NCBI RefSeq assembly: GCF_016612535.1
Contig: NZ_JAENXS010000001.1
Span: 1,389,501 to 1,453,500 of the forward strand
Origin: Bradyrhizobium diazoefficiens
Lineage (GTDB): Bacteria > Pseudomonadota > Alphaproteobacteria > Rhizobiales > Xanthobacteraceae
Length of the DNA stretch: 64,000 nucleotides
Direction of reading: 5' to 3'
Below are positions 62,761-64,000 of this stretch, piece after piece. A program made the translations under genes and the position numbers. The stretch's first letter is position 1; the number at the start of each line of letters is the position of its first letter. Below the pieces are notes generated by a model. That model made no database searches. It was not told the DNA's origin and saw only the letters and a program-made list of their open reading frames with translations.

Positions 62761-63406
62761 CTGCTGCCCGACGATCTTCGAGAAACCATCACCGTCACCG
62801 TTTCGTTCGTCGACGACAGCGGTGCTCCCGCCGGCCAGCGAAGCCGCGCGGACGCGAGAATCCGGGCGGGCCATCGAGGGCGGCCGAAATCGACGAGGTC
62901 CTGCCCGAACACGTGCCGAAGAGCGGGCCCTGAAATCGTCGATGTGCGAAGCGGTGGCCCATGACCGGGATTTCACAATCGACGAGCGGGCGAACCAGCG
63001 GCGAGCCCTGGCCATCAGCCATGCCCGCCTCATCGAATTCCGCGGTCGGCGGCGGCTTCCGAACCTTCCAATGCACCGAGCGCGCCACCGCCCCAAATTC
63101 GTGCGCGGGTCAAAGAGAAATCCTCTTCGAGGCGGCGCTCGAGCATGGCGCGGTTGTGGCGTCCGGATCAACTTCGGACGCGGCCACGAGCGGCACCTTC
63201 CAGGGCGAGGAGATCCTGCCTTCCAGGACCAACGCAAAGCAGCCGGCCTCTTCAGGGGAGGTGGCGAAGGTGGAGGCGCTGGCCGCGGCGCGGCGACGGA
63301 TTACATCATTGGCGTCGGGCCGCCGCGCTCAGCCTGGATCTCACCGGCGCCTTGCGGCTGCTCGGGGACGCGTCGCTGCTTCAAACAGAGCGGCTGCGTC
63401 ACGCGT
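62761..63406. other. Decayed stretch without an intact gene
   Basis: Long open frames exist on both strands but have no conserved features and strongly biased composition (Arg/Ala/Ser-rich), as expected for shadow frames. The region probably contains remains of the truncated SIR2 partner and of an unidentified gene. Confidence 0.5.
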
Positions 63407-63963
63407 TCAACAGCCTGTTCTGAACTGTGTCGTTTCGAAGTTGGACGCGCCGAGCAGCGCATCGTCGGAACAAATCCGACTCGCTTGCCAGTGGCTCATC
63501 GGAGATCCCCTTCCCGCATCGGCGGCGGCGTGCGCGCCGCCCATTTCGGTCCGGACCAAACCGGGGGCCGGTATTCCCACCAGCACGCCGTCGCCAGCCC
63601 ATTCGCGCGAGAGCTCCGCATGCCGCTTGTTGAGCGCTGCCTTCGAGGCCCGATACGCATATCTATTGATGTCGGCGCTGGCGGCGCCGATATAACCGAG
63701 ACTGGTGGAGCCCAAGCCGCTGCTGCACCCAGCTTCTTCTCGGAGCCACGCCTCGAGTTCTCCTTCAGCGCCTCGACAATGAGTACGGGACCAAGGGCGT
63801 TGACACGCAGGGTAGTCATCCAGCCCTCGGCTTCGATGCAGGCGGCCGACTGGCCGATCGGGCCGATGATTCCCGCGTTGTTGATGATGATGTCGATCGG
63901 TTGATCGACAAGAGCGTGCTTGAGGCGCGCGATGGAGGCTTGGTCAGCTGCATCGAGCGCCAT
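63407..63963 (-). pseudogene. SDR-family dehydrogenase gene, N-terminally truncated and frameshifted
   Basis: In the reverse frame from 63963, DIIINNAGIIGPIGQSAACI and LRVNALGPVLIVEALKENSR carry the NAG and N-A motifs of SDR proteins. After SEKKLG the frame shifts and the rest continues in another frame: IGAASADINRYAYRASKAAL with the YxxxK active-site pair, LSREWAGDGVLVGIPAPGLV and RTEMGG. The cofactor-binding first 60 residues are missing, as TAA is in frame 10 codons upstream. The protein is therefore inactive unless the sequence has an error. Confidence 0.75.
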
Positions 63964-64000
63964 GCACCGACGCCGGATACTTCTACGTTACATAGTTGCG

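Noticed and set aside
62678..63904. 408-codon forward frame near the right edge
   Set aside because: Arg/Gly/Ser-rich, no motifs, and opposite to clear SDR motifs in two reverse frames.

Overview
The window is a GC-rich alphaproteobacterial chromosome segment that most resembles Bradyrhizobium or a close relative. I infer this from the coding style, the dense TRAP, ABC and Bug-type (TctC) transporters, the aromatic-acid catabolism, an MloK1-like potassium channel and a characteristic intergenic palindrome. I could run no database search, so the genus is an inference. No rRNA, tRNA or CRISPR array was found.

Layout. 1-2.7 kb: edge of a CidA/LrgA gene, a TetR remnant abutted by an IS5-family element, and two small periplasmic proteins. 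2.7-6 kb: AbrB-type membrane protein, pyridoxamine-oxidase-like protein, LysR regulator and PaaI-type thioesterase. 6-17 kb: an aromatic catabolism cluster, with pobA divergent from a complete TRAP transporter, a DUF3237 gene, a hicAB toxin-antitoxin pair, and an operon of crotonase, feruloyl-CoA-synthase-like ligase, SDR, thioesterase and ABC binding protein. Together these could take up hydroxycinnamates or hydroxybenzoate, shorten the side chain and hydroxylate 4-hydroxybenzoate to protocatechuate. 17-33 kb: mixed housekeeping and stress genes, including two GSTs each beside a WYL regulator, an orphan TAXI binding protein, a cyclic-nucleotide-gated K+ channel, a desaturase/hydrolase pair, a metallo-hydrolase, an MFS carrier and an acyl-CoA synthetase. 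33.5-40.3 kb: a sugar-type ABC operon in which one permease is fused to an SMP-30/strictosidine-synthase-like propeller and is followed by a stand-alone propeller paralogue. 40-45 kb: DUF2059, OpgC-type acyltransferase and a large cyclase-ATPase-TPR protein. 45.6-51 kb: an accessory stretch with a thermonuclease-like protein, a secreted protein of unlike base composition and two PD-(D/E)XK-type proteins. 51-57 kb: a GntR regulator facing a second sugar ABC operon. 57-60 kb: a Tat-exported Bug receptor beside a protein that joins the same Bug domain, without its signal peptide, to a PAS-LuxR regulator. 60.5-64 kb: a toxin-antitoxin/SIR2 operon with a nonsense-mutated toxin, a truncated downstream partner, and a decayed SDR gene at the right edge.

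The most unusual content is the Bug-PAS-LuxR fusion with similar palindromes upstream of both Bug genes, the permease/propeller fusion, and the SIR2 gene coupled to a HigA-like antitoxin.
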